The notes under the pieces are model-generated. The model worked only from the letters and a program-made list of their open reading frames with translations. It made no database searches and was not told where the DNA came from. 64,000 bases of DNA, from the NCBI GenBank assembly GCA_963555705.1, contig OY743183.1, forward strand, positions 48,411,466 to 48,475,465. Direction: 5' to 3'. This stretch comes from Ligustrum vulgare (taxonomy: Eukaryota > Streptophyta > Magnoliopsida > Lamiales > Oleaceae). Positions 12,277 to 24,833 of the stretch are shown piece by piece (the first letter of the stretch is position 1; every line of letters starts with the position of its first letter). The translations under genes and the position numbers were made by a program.

Positions 12277-12412
12277 AAGATTCAGTGATACTACATAACT
12301 CTATGGATTCATGAGGCAAAATTACATGCAAAAACCACTCACATGTTCTCAAATCAATTTTTAACCATTAATTTTATTTAAAACAATAAAAACTTCTATT
12401 CTTTAATGTTAG

Positions 12413-12562
12413 CATTTTAATTTATAAATCAGTTTATAAATCATTTTTAAATGCTTTTTATTCACACATTTTCTCTCTCGATTTTTCAACTGTACATTTT
12501 ATCTCGAAAACATAAATAATTTAATTTATAATTGCTACAGTATTACGGAACAGAGCCTTAGC
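12413..12562 (-). repeat. M1-related repeat copy
   Basis: It contains TTTTCTCTCTCGATTTTTCA and ends TACGGAACAGAGCC followed by TTA. The end resembles the GCCTCTGTTTGG terminus of other M1 copies in inverted form. Boundaries are approximate. Confidence 0.45.
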
Positions 12563-12792
12563 ATCTATCCTGTAACGTAATTATTACCTATTATAAATAA
12601 ATTTTAAACAATATAATTTCTCAAATCATTTTTAATCACACTCCACACATTTTTAGAAATCATTTTTAAATCATAATAACAAAAAAAAATTATAAATTTC
12701 CGAACAACAACCGAAAAAAGCCTATTTATAAATAATGCATTGGCCCCCGAATAGTTGCAAATCTTTCCTCCTCTTACTTCTCCCAAAAATTT

Positions 12793-13000
12793 TAGGCGCG
12801 TTTTTTTTTTTTTTTGAGCCCGTTTTGAGTTTTCGATATTTGAAAATATCGAAAACGCGTTTACTTTGCCTATTTTCTGACACGCGTTTTTCAAAACACA
12901 AAAAAAAAATACAAAAGAAACTCAACGAGTTTATTGCGTTTTGGATATTTTGTGTTAAAAAGTCCAAAACGACCAAAACAAGCGTTTTGAATTTTTTTTT
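12793..13000. repeat. Homopolymer- and CG-rich palindromic tract
   Basis: It includes a perfect palindromic pair TTTTCGATATTT/AAATATCGAAAA (12831-12857 area) and several ACGCG motifs in otherwise AT-rich DNA. A related inverted sequence with GCGTTTACTTTG recurs around 13810-13960, so this may be one arm of a degenerate inverted-repeat element enclosing the minisatellite. Confidence 0.4.
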
Positions 13001-13414
13001 TAAATGTGAGACACTTCATTCACTTGAAGTTCTTATATTATTTTGTCATTATTTATAGATCCATGTTAATTTTTTTTTTTTTTTATAATTTTTTATTATT
13101 ATTATTATTTTAAATGTGGGACACTTCCTTCACTTGAAATTCTTATATTATTTTGTCATTATATATAGATCCATGTTAAGATTTTTTTTTGTAAATTATT
13201 TATTTATTTATTTTTTTTTTTTTTTGTAAAAGTGAGACACTTTCTTATTATTTTGTCATTATAGATCCATGTTAAGATTTTTTTTTTTTTTTGTGAATTA
13301 TTTATTTATTTATTTTTGTAAAAGTGAGACACTTCATTCACTTGAAGTTCTTATGTTATTTTGTTATTATATATAGATCCATTTTAAGATTTTTTTTTTG
13401 TAATTTTTTTTTTA

Positions 13415-13452
<38 letters not shown>

Positions 13453-13645
13453 TTGTAAAAGTGAGATACTTCATTCACTTGAAATTATTATGTTATTTTG
13501 CCATTATATAGATCCATTTTAAGATTATTTTTTTTTGTAATTTTTTTTTATTATTATTATTATTTTTTGGTAAATGTGAGACAATTCATTCGCTTGAAAT
13601 TCTTATATTATTTTGCCATTATATATAGATCCATGATAAGATTTT
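13001..13645 (+). repeat. Minisatellite of ~100-115 bp units, six copies
   Basis: Units begin near 13001, 13111, 13226, 13319, 13455 and 13570. Each has GTGAGACACTTCATTCACTT (variants), then ATTATTTTGTCATTATA and TAGATCCATGTTAAGA, followed by a T-rich or (ATT)n spacer of variable length. Copy 3 lacks part of the middle. Confidence 0.85.
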
Positions 13646-14918
13646 GTTAGTATGAGGTTAAATTTTTGTTTAGCTGAAATAATATTAATGATGAATTTAT
13701 TGACATAGAAAACTAACTAATTTATTAACATTAAAATTAATGTAATTCAACAAATTAATAATTTTTTACATATAAAATATCACAAAATAAATATATCAAA
13801 AAATTACAAAGTAAACGCATTTTTCAGTTTTCTATTTTTAAAACAGTTTTCCAAAATCGCAAAGAGAACATATTTTCAGCAATCTCAAAATAAACAATCA
13901 AAATTCAAAACTCAAAATTCAAAATCGAAACACAAAGGGAACGACCCTTAAGTTTTGGCTTTTGGTGTCAAATTCAATATAGATTTTATTTAAATAATTA
14001 GATTGAATACGTTGCATTTTAATTATATAATATAGTAATATTTTAAAATAATTTGACAAACTAGTACAATACGCAAAATTTATTTTTAATATTGATTAGA
14101 AAGTAATACAAAAATATCATTATATAAATTGAATACACGTGTTCATACACATTTAAACAGAATGATATCACGACCATCTAATCACAAAGATTGTTAAAAG
14201 TTTTTTTTTTTTAAAATATGTTTTTTTTTTTATGTTTTCTAGGTAAATTGTGTACTTAAAAAATGGAGAGATAAAATGTATATGATTAAAAAGTAATTTG
14301 AGAAATTGTGTAGGAAAAAATATGTTTAAAAACATGTTTACCAAATACAATTATATTATTTTTATACGTATATTACTTTTAACCTAACTTGGCAAAGTGC
14401 AAAATTCTTCATGCTTAGTTTGGACGTTTATGGTCGTCCAATCGTTAAAATATTTGTCTTTTCAAAAGAAATGTAAATTCATAATTTAATCTCCATTCCG
14501 CTACCTATTTAAATGGATGTTTAATTAAATTATATAATTTTCGAAACAATTTTTTAATCACACATATTTTCTCTCTCCAATTTTTAACCACTCATTGTTA
14601 CCTTGAAAACAAGAAAAAATCTTCCCTCTCCTCTTTAATGAGCTGTCGAGCACACTGTTAGTGTGCACAACTGGCCAATAGAAAAATAATGTCAATATTA
14701 GCGTCTAATAAAGCGGAATATGAGAATATTATATAAATTAAAAAATGTGGATCTTTTTTTTCTAAAGTAGATTTGGTCTTTGAACAATTTGACAAGCTCC
14801 GAAGCTCGTGTGTGTCTTATTTTATAAAAAATGCGCAAAAATTAGGATGTAAATCTATTCATGCTTAATCATTTACAATTTGATATAGCGAAAACTTGCC
14901 ATAGAGACAACTTTAATG
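13646..14918. other. Non-coding stretch with MITE fragments
   Basis: No gene. M1-type fragments lie at about 14230-14345 and 14505-14620 (TTTTCTCTCTCCAATTTTTA). A small GCACACT-GTT-AGTGTGC hairpin sits near 14651. The rest is AT-rich and unassigned. Confidence 0.5.
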
Positions 14919-15024
14919 ACATGATAAGATCAGTAAAAGTGTGGACACGTCGTCATTTGCTGGCTTAATTCATATCGAAGTTTATGATATTTTCATGATA
15001 AGATCAGTAAAAGTGTGGACACGA
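14919..15024 (+). repeat. Two ~29-bp direct repeats, 76 bp apart
   Basis: ATGATAAGATCAGTAAAAGT followed by GTGGACACG occurs at about 14919-14947 and again at 14995-15023, essentially identical. This could be a target duplication left by a deletion, or a replication slippage product. Confidence 0.7.
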
Positions 15025-18000
15025 CGAGCCGATTAGATTCGTGAAAATCGACCCCGATTAACCCAGGATCGCGAGCCTATTCATGACCGGTGCAGGCGGT
15101 TCAAAAGTCAAGAAGTTGTGAACCGCGAATATTGCGGGTCAAACTTTCTCGGGCAGCGATTAGCCAGTTGGTCCCTAAAAAAAAAAAAAAACTATTTTTA
15201 TTAAATATGGTAACATTGAAATCTCCATTCTTTTACAAACTCTAATAAAACTTTTAAAACAAATTTTTTTTTTCCTCCCTAATAGCTAAAAAATCTAGTG
15301 TTCTTTGATAATAGTAATTAAAAATACATTTAACATTTAATTGTTATTTGTTTATGTTTTATTTAAATTTGCAAATTTAGAAGTAATTCATATAACATAA
15401 AATATAATTTTAAATTTTATGTAAATATTTTATGGTATAAATATGAATTTATCATTTTAATCATTTTGTATTTAGAAACTTGACAAAAAAATTGCTATAG
15501 ATATGAAAAAATATATGTTTTTATTCATACGAACCAAATCAGAACGAACAGCGACTCGCATGGGTTCGACCTCGATGATCCGCGGGCGGGCCTGAATTGT
15601 AGTTCGAAATTTGTGGACTGACTCGGAACCGGCCGTAACTCACAGTGAACGGACTTTTTTTCAAACGAACTTTTTACTGAACCATCCAGATTGACACCTC
15701 TACTCAAAGCTGCTCATGTTTGCCATTGGTCTTAATTTAAAGATATCCATTTATTTAGTCTTAGAGAATGGAATTAGGATTTAGATTTTCGTCTTATCGT
15801 AGGTCGGTACGGCGTCCAAACACGATTCTTTCTACCGAGCCCCCCTCCTTTAGAATTTCATCTACAAAATAAAGAACTGATGTAATTATTGATATCAGTG
15901 CAATTATTATTTTCGTATTTTGGAAGTGGGACGAGTGAACGAAAAGAATGCCATTTTCCTTTCTTAAAAGAACTACTTGACATCAGTACAATTAATATGG
16001 TCAGTGTACATTTCAAGAAAGATTTTTTTTTATTAAACTAAGAGCCTGTTTAATAATATAAAAAATTTCGATTTTTATAATTTTTTTTTTTTTTTAATGA
16101 ATGTGTGGTTTAAAAATATTTGAAAAGTAAAAAATGATTGACATAATTAAGAATGAATTATTGAAGTTGAATTTGAAAAGTTGTGATAAATATTTTACCT
16201 TTCTCAAACAAGCTATAAGAAGCAAAAAGTTTAAATGTCTAAAAGGGCGTGTCATTTCTTTTCTATTCTAGAAGAATTGATCTTCAAGATTAAATTTTTA
16301 TGTTTTATTTTAAAAAAAAAAAAAAATTTGGTTCCCTGCCTCAACCATTCTATACGATGTTAAACAACGGTCAATATGAGTAGATGGGTATATCCCATAT
16401 TTGTAATCTTTAAATTACGTTGAATCACTTAATCTAAAAAAATAATTTTTTTATTTTTATTTAAAGCTTGCCTTTTATAATAAATTAATAAATAAAATAT
16501 AAATAGCCGGTCAATAAATGGTATGAAAAAAAAAATTATCACACTTTCTTATTATAATGTTTTGAGTGTTTTTAATCTCTCTCTCTCACACACACATATA
16601 TAATATGTTTCTCCATTTGACAATAGAAACTTCTTACAATAAATATGTCAAAGCACGCCAAGTTTTACTTCTAGAACTAGAGAATGGTATTAATTATTCC
16701 TCAAGTTTGAAATCAACGTTCCCACAAAGTGGTAGTAAATGGGGGCAATCAAACTGCAAAAGACCCCCATAAAATGTCAAAAATTCCAAATTGCCATTTC
16801 TTTTTATTTTCTCATACATATATTCCCAAATATCGATTAATTCTACACTTTTTATGTCAAAATGTTGGGTTCGGGTCCTCGTAATTTCCGCACAAATTTT
16901 CTCATTGTTATAAAAACGTTTGTTGTGATAGGACCCGATCATATTAATATTCATAAAGGCTAAAGCATGGTATCGTAATTGAATAAAGCACTTAAAAGCA
17001 GAAAACACGAGGAGCTGAATTTTTGACGAGAAATCATAAAGATGTTCATTCAATTCATTTTAAAGAGAGACTGACATGAAACTGTCGATACATTAAATAT
17101 GAGAATACATAACTACGTGAGAAACATTTATCAATTATTATATATACACATTTTAAAGCTGGCACGATTATGTGTCTTCATTTCTCATGTAGAAATTAAT
17201 GCATTTCGTACCTTGTACAGAAAAATGAGATCTGCATCCAGCCATCCACACATACAAAGTGGGTCCCATAAATATAATGGGAGAAAAACAACAGTTAAAA
17301 AAAAATCATGTAATAACTAGTCTTGGTATTGGTGAGAAAATGAGAAACAAAGAATATAAAGTCATTGAATTGGACGAAATTTCGATTTTGATTAAACAAG
17401 CAACCAATTAAAAACTTTGAAGAATGGAAATTTTTAATTTGATTATGGAAAAAAAGGGGGTGGAATAAAATAAAATTTCATTGACAAACTTGGTCCTAGT
17501 GGAATCTTCTTGAGTTTTTATTTGTTTAATTGTATTAGAAGAAATCAATAAAATTAAAAAAAATAAAGTTATATTTGTATAATATACATGGTATGTCAGG
17601 CCGGCACAGTTCGTACAAATGAATACTCTTCAAACATTTTTTTTTTTAATCCTCGCATATAAAAATCTTATGAGCACCGTGCTCGAATACATATACATAA
17701 CGAAGGGGAGTTTGTTCAATCCACGAGAGGGTCATAGAGGCCTCAACTTGATCTAAGATCATAGCCCTACTCTAATCCTTGTTTGCTTTTCTCGTCTTCT
17801 CATCTAATGACCAAGATATATGGTGGGTTGAAACTTGGAACTAAAATATTTGGCTAAAAAAAAAAAAAACGGTCATTCAAGACAATAAATTGATCTTCTC
17901 TTCATCTATTTTTAATGAAGAACTTTAGGTTATATATATGTGTTTAGTTAAATTATATATATATATATATATCAAAATAAAACGTGAAACACATTCCAAC

Positions 18001-18572
18001 ATCTCTTTTAAACAGTACAAAATTTAATAGCTAGTACTATATTATTCTTGAATGCATTAAATTTCTAAGAAATAACAATAAATTTTAACCTTCTATTTTA
18101 TAAAACTTGTTTATAAACAACACATTCTTCAAACCACAACCAAACGCATTTTCTCAAATTGGACACAACATTTATTTTGTATCCGGTAAATATTACCACT
18201 TCATGGACTCTACAAGATATATTTTCAATTGATTTTAACTTAATTCTTTCAGGAAAAAAAAAAAACTTATTAGTAATTAATTTTCTAATATCCTTTGAAA
18301 TTAAGAATACACACACACACACACACACACAAAACTTCATATTTCCAAGTAGAACTCACCGTTGGAAATATATTCCATGAGTTGTTCAAATATAAGTAAT
18401 TGGCGATAGCATCATTATATAATTGAGTTTGAATTCATTACATAGTTGAACAAGCTGGAGATTGTTCAAGCATATAATGAGAAGCAATTTGGATTGATTA
18501 TATGAGAGAGAGAGAACGCACAAAAAGAAAAAATTGGTTTTGAGGCCAAAAGCACGAGTTTTTTTAGCTTAA
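15025..18572. other. Intergenic region with MITE-like pieces and microsatellites
   Basis: No supportable gene. A CG-richer segment at about 15025-15702 ends GACACCTCTA and looks like a hAT-type non-autonomous element, but no TSD could be found. A possible Harbinger-like MITE lies at 16042-16213 (GAGCCTGTTTAAT ... AAACAAGC). Microsatellites: (TC)n(AC)n near 16577-16603, (TA)n near 17953-17973 and (CA)n at 18309-18332. Confidence 0.5.
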
Positions 18573-18776
18573 CTAGTTAATCACCCGTGCGATACACGGG
18601 AAGAAACGTTTGGATAAAGATAATTCAATATGAAATTAGATAAATTCTTTTCATAAAATAAATAAATTTCGCAAATAAGAGATAATATTATCATTTATTG
18701 ATTTCATATGACTACAAATTCTGGAATATTTCTTTGTACACAACGTTTTTTGTTGATTTTGTTATTTTTCCTTTCT

Positions 18777-19310
18777 TATCACAAATCAATATCTTTTAAT
18801 CTGGAATGATTTGTTACCCTAGAAATCGCAACATAAAGTTATCCATGTGTAAGCACCAGCCGTTTAAGAAGAAGTTCCACATGCAAGAATGATTGTCCTT
18901 GACTCTTATTGATAGTTATAACATATGACACCATCAATAGAATTTGTCTTCTTTGAAATCTAATAAGTATCCTAGAATCAGAAGGGTTCAAGTATAACAT
19001 TGGAATAAAGAACTTGTGTCTTGCATTGATGCCTGAAAAAATTTGACCTTCTAGAACATGGTCGCCAAGTTTTGTAATTATCAACCTTGTTCCATTACTC
19101 AATCCCTGTGTATGATCAATATTTCTCAGAAAGAACTTGTGTCCTCACTTATTTGTTGCAAAGGTCCACCACGTGGCGCAATAGTGATATCCATGTGTCC
19201 AGGTAGTGTGTCAAAATCCACAGACAATCAATTCAAAAATTTCATCAACAATAGAAAAATCATATTGGTCATCATTGGTCGCCCACCAACCAATAAGTAT
19301 AAGTATTAAA
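18777..19310 (-). pseudogene. Helitron helicase (Pif1-like C-terminal part), broken
   Basis: Frame 19102-18839 reads SNGTRLIITKLGDHVLEGQI, IPMLYLNPSDS, FQRRQ and INKSQGQS, the C-terminal helicase motifs of plant Helitron RepHel proteins. It stops at a TAA where the family has Gln, then continues in the same frame as LYVAISRVTN to about 18777. Upstream, the fragments LRNID..QGLSNGT and DFDTLPGHM fit the same protein, with stops between. Not functional. Confidence 0.8.
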
Positions 19311-19559
19311 TTTGAAGTGTTTCCTCAATCATCTTTTTTCAAATCGACCTAAATTGCCTTAACAATTTGTTGTATTTGTCTAGCATATCCTTCAAATCAG
19401 AAACTATTAAATCATGCAACATAGAATCGCATGATTCACTCCTACCCGGGGACATTAAAAGACATAAATTAAATTTTAGAATATCACCACAAAATTATTC
19501 GTAAACAATATAAATATAAAAGCAATAAATACATAATACGTACCTCACGACCATTTTTC

Positions 19560-19785
19560 TGCTTTCAACCTCATTCACATTGTTAACAATGTAAAGCGAG
19601 TAAATTGCAGAGCTGAACCGTCATCAGGCAATAGACTCTCAATCTTATGGCAATTTTGATCGTGTAATCTGAAGAGGGGAGGCCATCTACTATCATTTAG
19701 CTCATTATCTATTCTCCCATAGAAGTGAATGAAAACATCATATTATATGTTCGAATGTTCTCAATGAAATTTTTAATCCTGTCTC
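19560..19785 (-). pseudogene. Helitron-like N-terminal (Rep protein) relic
   Basis: The minus strand reads SFTSMG, then after a frameshift WPPLFRLHDQNCHKIESLLP, matching the conserved Helitron_like_N segment of RepHel proteins (F.SMG ... FRLHGQNYH..GSLLP). It lies upstream of the helicase relic on the same strand, as expected for one protein. Confidence 0.65.
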
Positions 19786-19800
19786 CCTGTCATATAACAA

Positions 19801-22249
19801 ATCTTTCAAAATTAGAGGATGATCTTCCATAAGAGAAATATTCACTTTCTCTTGTATACAACAAAGTAGGGGTGAACAAATAAACCGCAAAATCGAATTA
19901 AACTGCAACAAATGATTAAATGTAACTTTCTATAAAAATACTAATTAAGTAAATAGAACACAATACAAAGGAGCTCAAATTTTTAGATGTACTAAATAAC
20001 TAAAAAAATAAGATTATTTATAAAAAGTTTTATACAATAAAATTTATTTAGTATTAGATGCGTGATACAACTTCGATATAATTTTGAACTGAAAATTTTG
20101 CATTGAAATTGTATGACTGCACACGAATACTTATTTGCAAAATTCAAAACATTAAAAGATAAAAAAAAAATTATGAAAAGAGAGGTTTAAACAAAAATAA
20201 TCAAATATAAATAAGTAAAAAAAAAGTCAAATAAATTTAATTTATAAATTTCACTGGCCGCCGAACATACACTAAAATTAAAATTTCACTGATTCAATAA
20301 AATTTACAGAAATTAATTTACGTTAATCAATGATACCCTAACAAAATAAGTATCTACTATACAAAAGTCAAAACGAAATGTTTAATAAATGAGCACATTA
20401 TACATCATAAGAAAGATGGTTGAATTTGGAGTTCAACGTAAAAAACGGAGTGCAATTCGGAATTGTATATCAAAAGTTATACACGTTTAAAGACAATGAC
20501 CTTTAAATCAAATAGAAATGAATAAATTAAAAGAAAAGTAAAATTTGGGGACTAATCAGCAAGAAAATCTAAATGTATGGACATTATTCGCCAAAAAAAT
20601 GAACGTATGGACGTTTTTCCACATTGAGTGTCAAACGTAGGAACGTTTTGTGTCAATTACCCAAATATGAATGAGCTGCTTTTGGTTTTGACGAAAATGC
20701 CCTTGCATGGGTTAAATGTTGGGGTTAAATTTGACGAAAATGATGTTTCCAACAAGAAAATATAAAGGTTGAGACGTTTAGTGTCAAAAATCACAACATT
20801 TGAACGTTTTGCACAATACATGTCAAAGGTAGGGACGTTTTGTACTATTAACCCTTATAAAATTAGTGACCGTTGGGTTTGAATCTTTGGTGCATTTTCA
20901 AGCATTTTGGCACATTTTATTTGATTTTTCACCCATTATTGTACAAGACTTTGATATATAGAGAGAGATGACTTTGATGTTGAAAATCATATCATAAATA
21001 TCCTATACATGAGTCGATCATCAAATCAAACTCCAAAATTCAGATTTCTTCATATTCGTGCTCAAGTTTCAATGATGTTCTTCTTTTTGCATGATAAGAA
21101 CACACCCTAAGACTTGATTAATCTTCAAAGCTTTTGTACATTGATCCCATTATCCATATTTTCAAGTGGGGGTGGCAATAATCGCTTTAAGACAAAAATT
21201 TCGCATCGTGTTTTGAACCTTCAATTTCTGGTTGATTTCCTTCTAATCTTGTGATTTACTTTGTATTGTAAATTTCTTTGTGTGTGTTTATCTTTATCCT
21301 CTTGTTATGAATTTCGAACTTCGCTCTCGAGATATATTTCTAACACCCCCTACAAATTTAACTTAGCCCACCATTTAATATTACGTACTTATTTTGTAAA
21401 CTCATCAATTAATGTTTACAATGAACTATTTTATATCTTTGAGCATGTTTTAATGTAAGTTAGTTTTTTAAGCATAAATTTTGTGAAAAGTGATTTTTCG
21501 ACAGATATGTGGTTATAAAGTAAGAAACGAAGTTAAGATTACACGTAAAAGTGATTTTTCGAATGATATGTAATTAAAAAAAGAAATAAGAAAAGGTTAC
21601 GATTCTATGTATTCAATATACATGATTATTTTATTTTGAAAATGTGTAATTGAAAATGAATTTTGAAGAATAATCATTTTTCTTGTACAATGTGTAAACT
21701 ATGAATGATTTTCAATCGACTTGAATTAAATCTTAAAAAAAATAAAATACCAAGATCCATAAAACCCTTTTAACTCTTCAAACTCGAGTTCTGATAATTG
21801 TTTTCAAATACATAAGAGATCATCGTAGTCAATATAATGAAGTCTCATTAATTTCAAATTCATAGATTTCCGGAGTTACCTACCAATTCTAAATTCACGG
21901 CTTTTAGATTCTCGTTTGTTGCCCCCACCGACTCTAAATTCATGACTTCAAAATTTTAATATTACTAAAAAAAATTGTTGACCTTGTGATCATTATTAAT
22001 TGCAATGAAATTTTAATAAATCAAGAGATTTCTAGCAAGCTCGCTTTGCAAAATAAAAATAAAAATAAAAACAACAATATCGTGAACCGAAAAATCAGAT
22101 GCTGCTTTGATATCACATGTAAAACATGCAAGAAATGAACAAATTCATGTGGTAATAATAATATATTTGGTTTCCAACTTTTCAAAAATTATTGAGATAT
22201 ACCTCTAACCTTTAATAATGACTGCAGACATCCCAATTTTGAGTAAACG
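19801..22249. other. Non-coding stretch with MULE-end-like repeats
   Basis: No gene seen. Two parallel segments at about 20620-20665 and 20800-20860 share GGAACGTTTTGTGTCAATTA versus GGGACGTTTTGTACTATTAA followed by CCC, which resemble MULE-type termini in the same orientation. The rest is AT-rich and unassigned. Confidence 0.4.
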
Positions 22250-23350
22250 AGCATGGTAATGATGTGGTATTTTTGAATTGCAAGTGTACATTATATTTCA
22301 ATCAAGTAATAATGTAAATTTTTTGAATTCGAGTTATCGTTCACACAAGAATTGTAATTAAGTATCGAAATATATTAATTCTCGCGTTATTTGAATGGTC
22401 GAATTGTGATGAATTATCTAAACTAAAATAGAAAATAAAACTAAATAAAAACAAAAGAAAATATTACAATTTTGTATTTTTTAAATTGATGTTTAAAAGT
22501 GTTGGGACATTTGATTTCACATTAGTCAACACTTTTAATTCCATTTATCTAGTTGTACTCCTATTAGGGTGCGTTTGATACACATTGAATTCCACGGAAA
22601 ATATGATTTTTCATGTGATTTTCCAACTTTGCGCTGTTTGGTTGATTAAGTTTTCCATGTAATTCATTTTTTCACTTGTCTCGAAATTCAATATTTTCCT
22701 TATTTTGAATGAATTAGTTTTCCAATGAGGGAGGAGGTTTTATTTTTCATGAAAAATCTTATATCATTTTCATTACGTTTGATCATTTTTGTTGTTGTTA
22801 ACTGATTTTATTTTTTTTCTAAAAATTAACATTATTATTATAATGTACAAATGTGTGAAAAAATATTTTTTTTTATTAAAATAGATAAATTTTAATTTAT
22901 TTTCCATGAAAAATAATGTCAATCAAACAACAAAAGTTGAAAAATTCTCTACTTTTTCCACCTAGAAAATTTAACCAATCAAACATATTAAACTTCTAAT
23001 TCCCAGTAATTCAATTCCCTGAAATTTATTTCCTTTCCACCCAAATTCCACCATCGCTATCAAACGCAGCCTTAATGTGCTCGATCGAATTCTAGAATTC
23101 TAGAATTAAAAGCGTAAAATTAAACTATATCGATTGTCCCAACTAAGAGATTAAAAGTTCATCAATAAAGAAATAAAAACGTAAAAATTATAAATTACTA
23201 TGCATATAGAGTTTATCAAATTAACAAAGAAAATGAAATCTTGAACCAAGTATTTCGCTCATTGATAATATTCTTCAATTCTCTCGCCTTTGTTTATCAA
23301 AAATAATAATATAATATTCTAATTCTAATTCTAACTTTTAGATAAGTGTA
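22250..23350 (+). repeat. Dispersed repeat R1, split by a MITE
   Basis: 22300-22560 and 23075-23200 match segments at 48105-48500 (TTGTAATTAAGTATCGAAAT, TGTTGGGAC) and at 45661-45760 (GCTCGATCGAATTC, CTCGAGTTTAAATCA). No coding frame is evident. The Harbinger MITE at 22567 interrupts this copy. Confidence 0.55.
22567..23071. mobile_element. PIF/Harbinger-type MITE, 505 bp, TTA target duplication
   Basis: The termini are GGGTGCGTTTGATA and, inverted at the other end, GGCTGCGTTTGATA. TTA flanks both sides (22564-22566 and 23072-23074). There is no transposase. The 3-bp TTA duplication is diagnostic of PIF/Harbinger (Tourist-like) elements. Confidence 0.85.
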
Positions 23351-23740
23351 TAAAATACACTTATCAAATAGACCCTTAGTAGTGCTAATATTCGTTAGTT
23401 TTCTCCATTTATAAAACAAAAACATACATCAATAGTGCTTCTTGAGGGAAAAATAGTCAATCAATTTATGTAGCCTAAATAACAGTTAATGCTCAGCACA
23501 TATATCTAATAATGGAAATGTAGACAATAATTGTTCTGCCAGGATATCTTGAAGGTATTTCTGCACTTGGCCCTATTCAATTGGGAGAGTCTATTCTTAG
23601 CAAGTAAAGAAAGTAAGCTAATATGTCCAAATATATATATAGCTTTCTGGTCGATGACAGAGATATTCAGTACTCATATATACAATGATTCTAGTCCACT
23701 TGGGTTCTTACCTACCGTCAAACTCTCTACCTCAGCTGTT

Positions 23741-23925
23741 AATGGTAAATCTTTGTCGTGTCTTAAACTTGAACTATTTAACGACTGGAGGAGCTTCTTG
23801 ATCAATTGCTTTCCGTGCTGCCTCGTTTTCTTCTTCTACTTGTAGTTGCATTGAGTGCATTGCCTCCTGTAACTTTGCAATTTCTCGTGTTTTTGTCTAT
23901 TCCAACTCAATCTGCATTTGATAGA
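23741..23925 (-). pseudogene. Myosin XI coiled-coil exon fragment
   Basis: Minus-strand frame from about 23920 reads QIELE*TKTREIAKLQEAMH, SMQLQVEEEN, then EAARKAIDQEAPPVVK. This is the coiled-coil of plant class XI myosins, where the family has REIAKLQEAL and EAARKAIEEAPPVVKE. One TAG stop replaces Gln and another follows VVK. The next stretch still shows LTAEVESL in a shifted frame. No motor, IQ or DIL parts are nearby, so this is a lone gene fragment, probably moved by a transposon. Confidence 0.8.
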
Positions 23926-24717
23926 CAAAAGATGAAGAGCATGCATGGTGACGATCGAGTTCAGTATATCCATATCTAGTTTAAAAAGGCTGGAGGCGGT
24001 TTTTTGAGATTTCCATACTTTTGTCTGTCAAAGTGTCAGTAGCTCTTCTACAGTTCTGAGAACTAGACTTTGTCGGAATTATTTAGGACCATCACCACCT
24101 TATTTACACATTTCTTGAATTTTACTACCCATAATATTATCTTTTGATTAATGACACATCTATTAAAATATTTATGATGAATATCAATTGTAAATTGTGA
24201 GTTGAAATCCCACATCCGTATTGTTCTCTCTCTCTCCCATCAATTCAGATTTCCTCAAATTGAGATCCCCCAACCCAATCATCATCGGCTCATCATGTTG
24301 AACGATATCTCCTCTTCAATGCATATTCCTGCGTACTAAGCAATAAAGAATCTAGGGATGCCATGGATTTTTTTGTTGCTTCTTTCTCTTTCCGTTTATT
24401 TTGACTAGAGACTTAACCAATCGTTTGATTGTTAGGTGAGAATGCCTGCCTTGAGGGATGCCTGGAATTTTCTCTCTAGTTTATCCTTTTTTTTTTTCTT
24501 TTGGAAGAGGCGTGTTAAATTTACTTTGATTGCCAGGTTCTAGTGAGACTCAGGAGATGACGCGAATTTTTTTCTTGCTTCTATTTTTCGAGTTGTGGCC
24601 ACAGACTTCTCTGTATTTGCTTTGATTGCCAGGTTTTAAGATTTGAAGCTATTGTAATACAACTAGGATTGCCTTTCTGCACAAAGCAAATGCAATCATG
24701 AATTCCTTAGTTTCAAC
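23926..24717. other. Intergenic stretch left of the copia element
   Basis: No gene recognised. It has T-rich tracts and a repeated phrase TTTGATTGCCAGGTT (about 24523 and 24620). TCAAC at 24713-24717 is the left target duplication of the copia element. Confidence 0.5.
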
Positions 24718-24833
24718 TGTTTAAGTATAATTTATGTCATTCTCTATTATTTGTATATAGTCTAAAGATGAGGGACCCATTAGATATATAGCCCAAAGAT
24801 GAGGGACCCATTTTGTATATAACATAAATAATT

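Larger units (their letters stand above)
18573..19800 (-). mobile_element. Decayed autonomous Helitron, 3' end and coding relics
   Basis: The minus-strand 3' terminus is CTAG at plus 18573-18576 (next base T), with hairpin CCCGTG-CGATA-CACGGG at 18584-18600. Inward lie relics of the Helitron helicase and, further upstream in the gene, of the Helitron-like N-terminal region, in the order expected of a RepHel protein. The 5' terminus was not found, so the right limit is arbitrary. Confidence 0.75.

Noticed and set aside
12604..13058. Three overlapping frames of 84-107 codons
   Set aside because: They read through homopolymers and the CG-rich palindrome (poly-Phe and poly-Lys); not gene-like.
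14640..14690. GCACACT-GTT-AGTGTGC hairpin as a Helitron 3' end
   Set aside because: No CTRR terminus follows at the right distance.
15525..15707. 60-codon frame in the CG-richer segment
   Set aside because: It lies in a probable non-autonomous transposon end; no similarity recognised.
16694..17053. 119-codon open frame on the minus strand
   Set aside because: No recognisable motif, no splice or promoter context, and AT-rich DNA makes such frames common.
23531..23845. 104-codon plus-strand frame
   Set aside because: Antisense to the myosin XI fragment and ends in low-complexity sequence.
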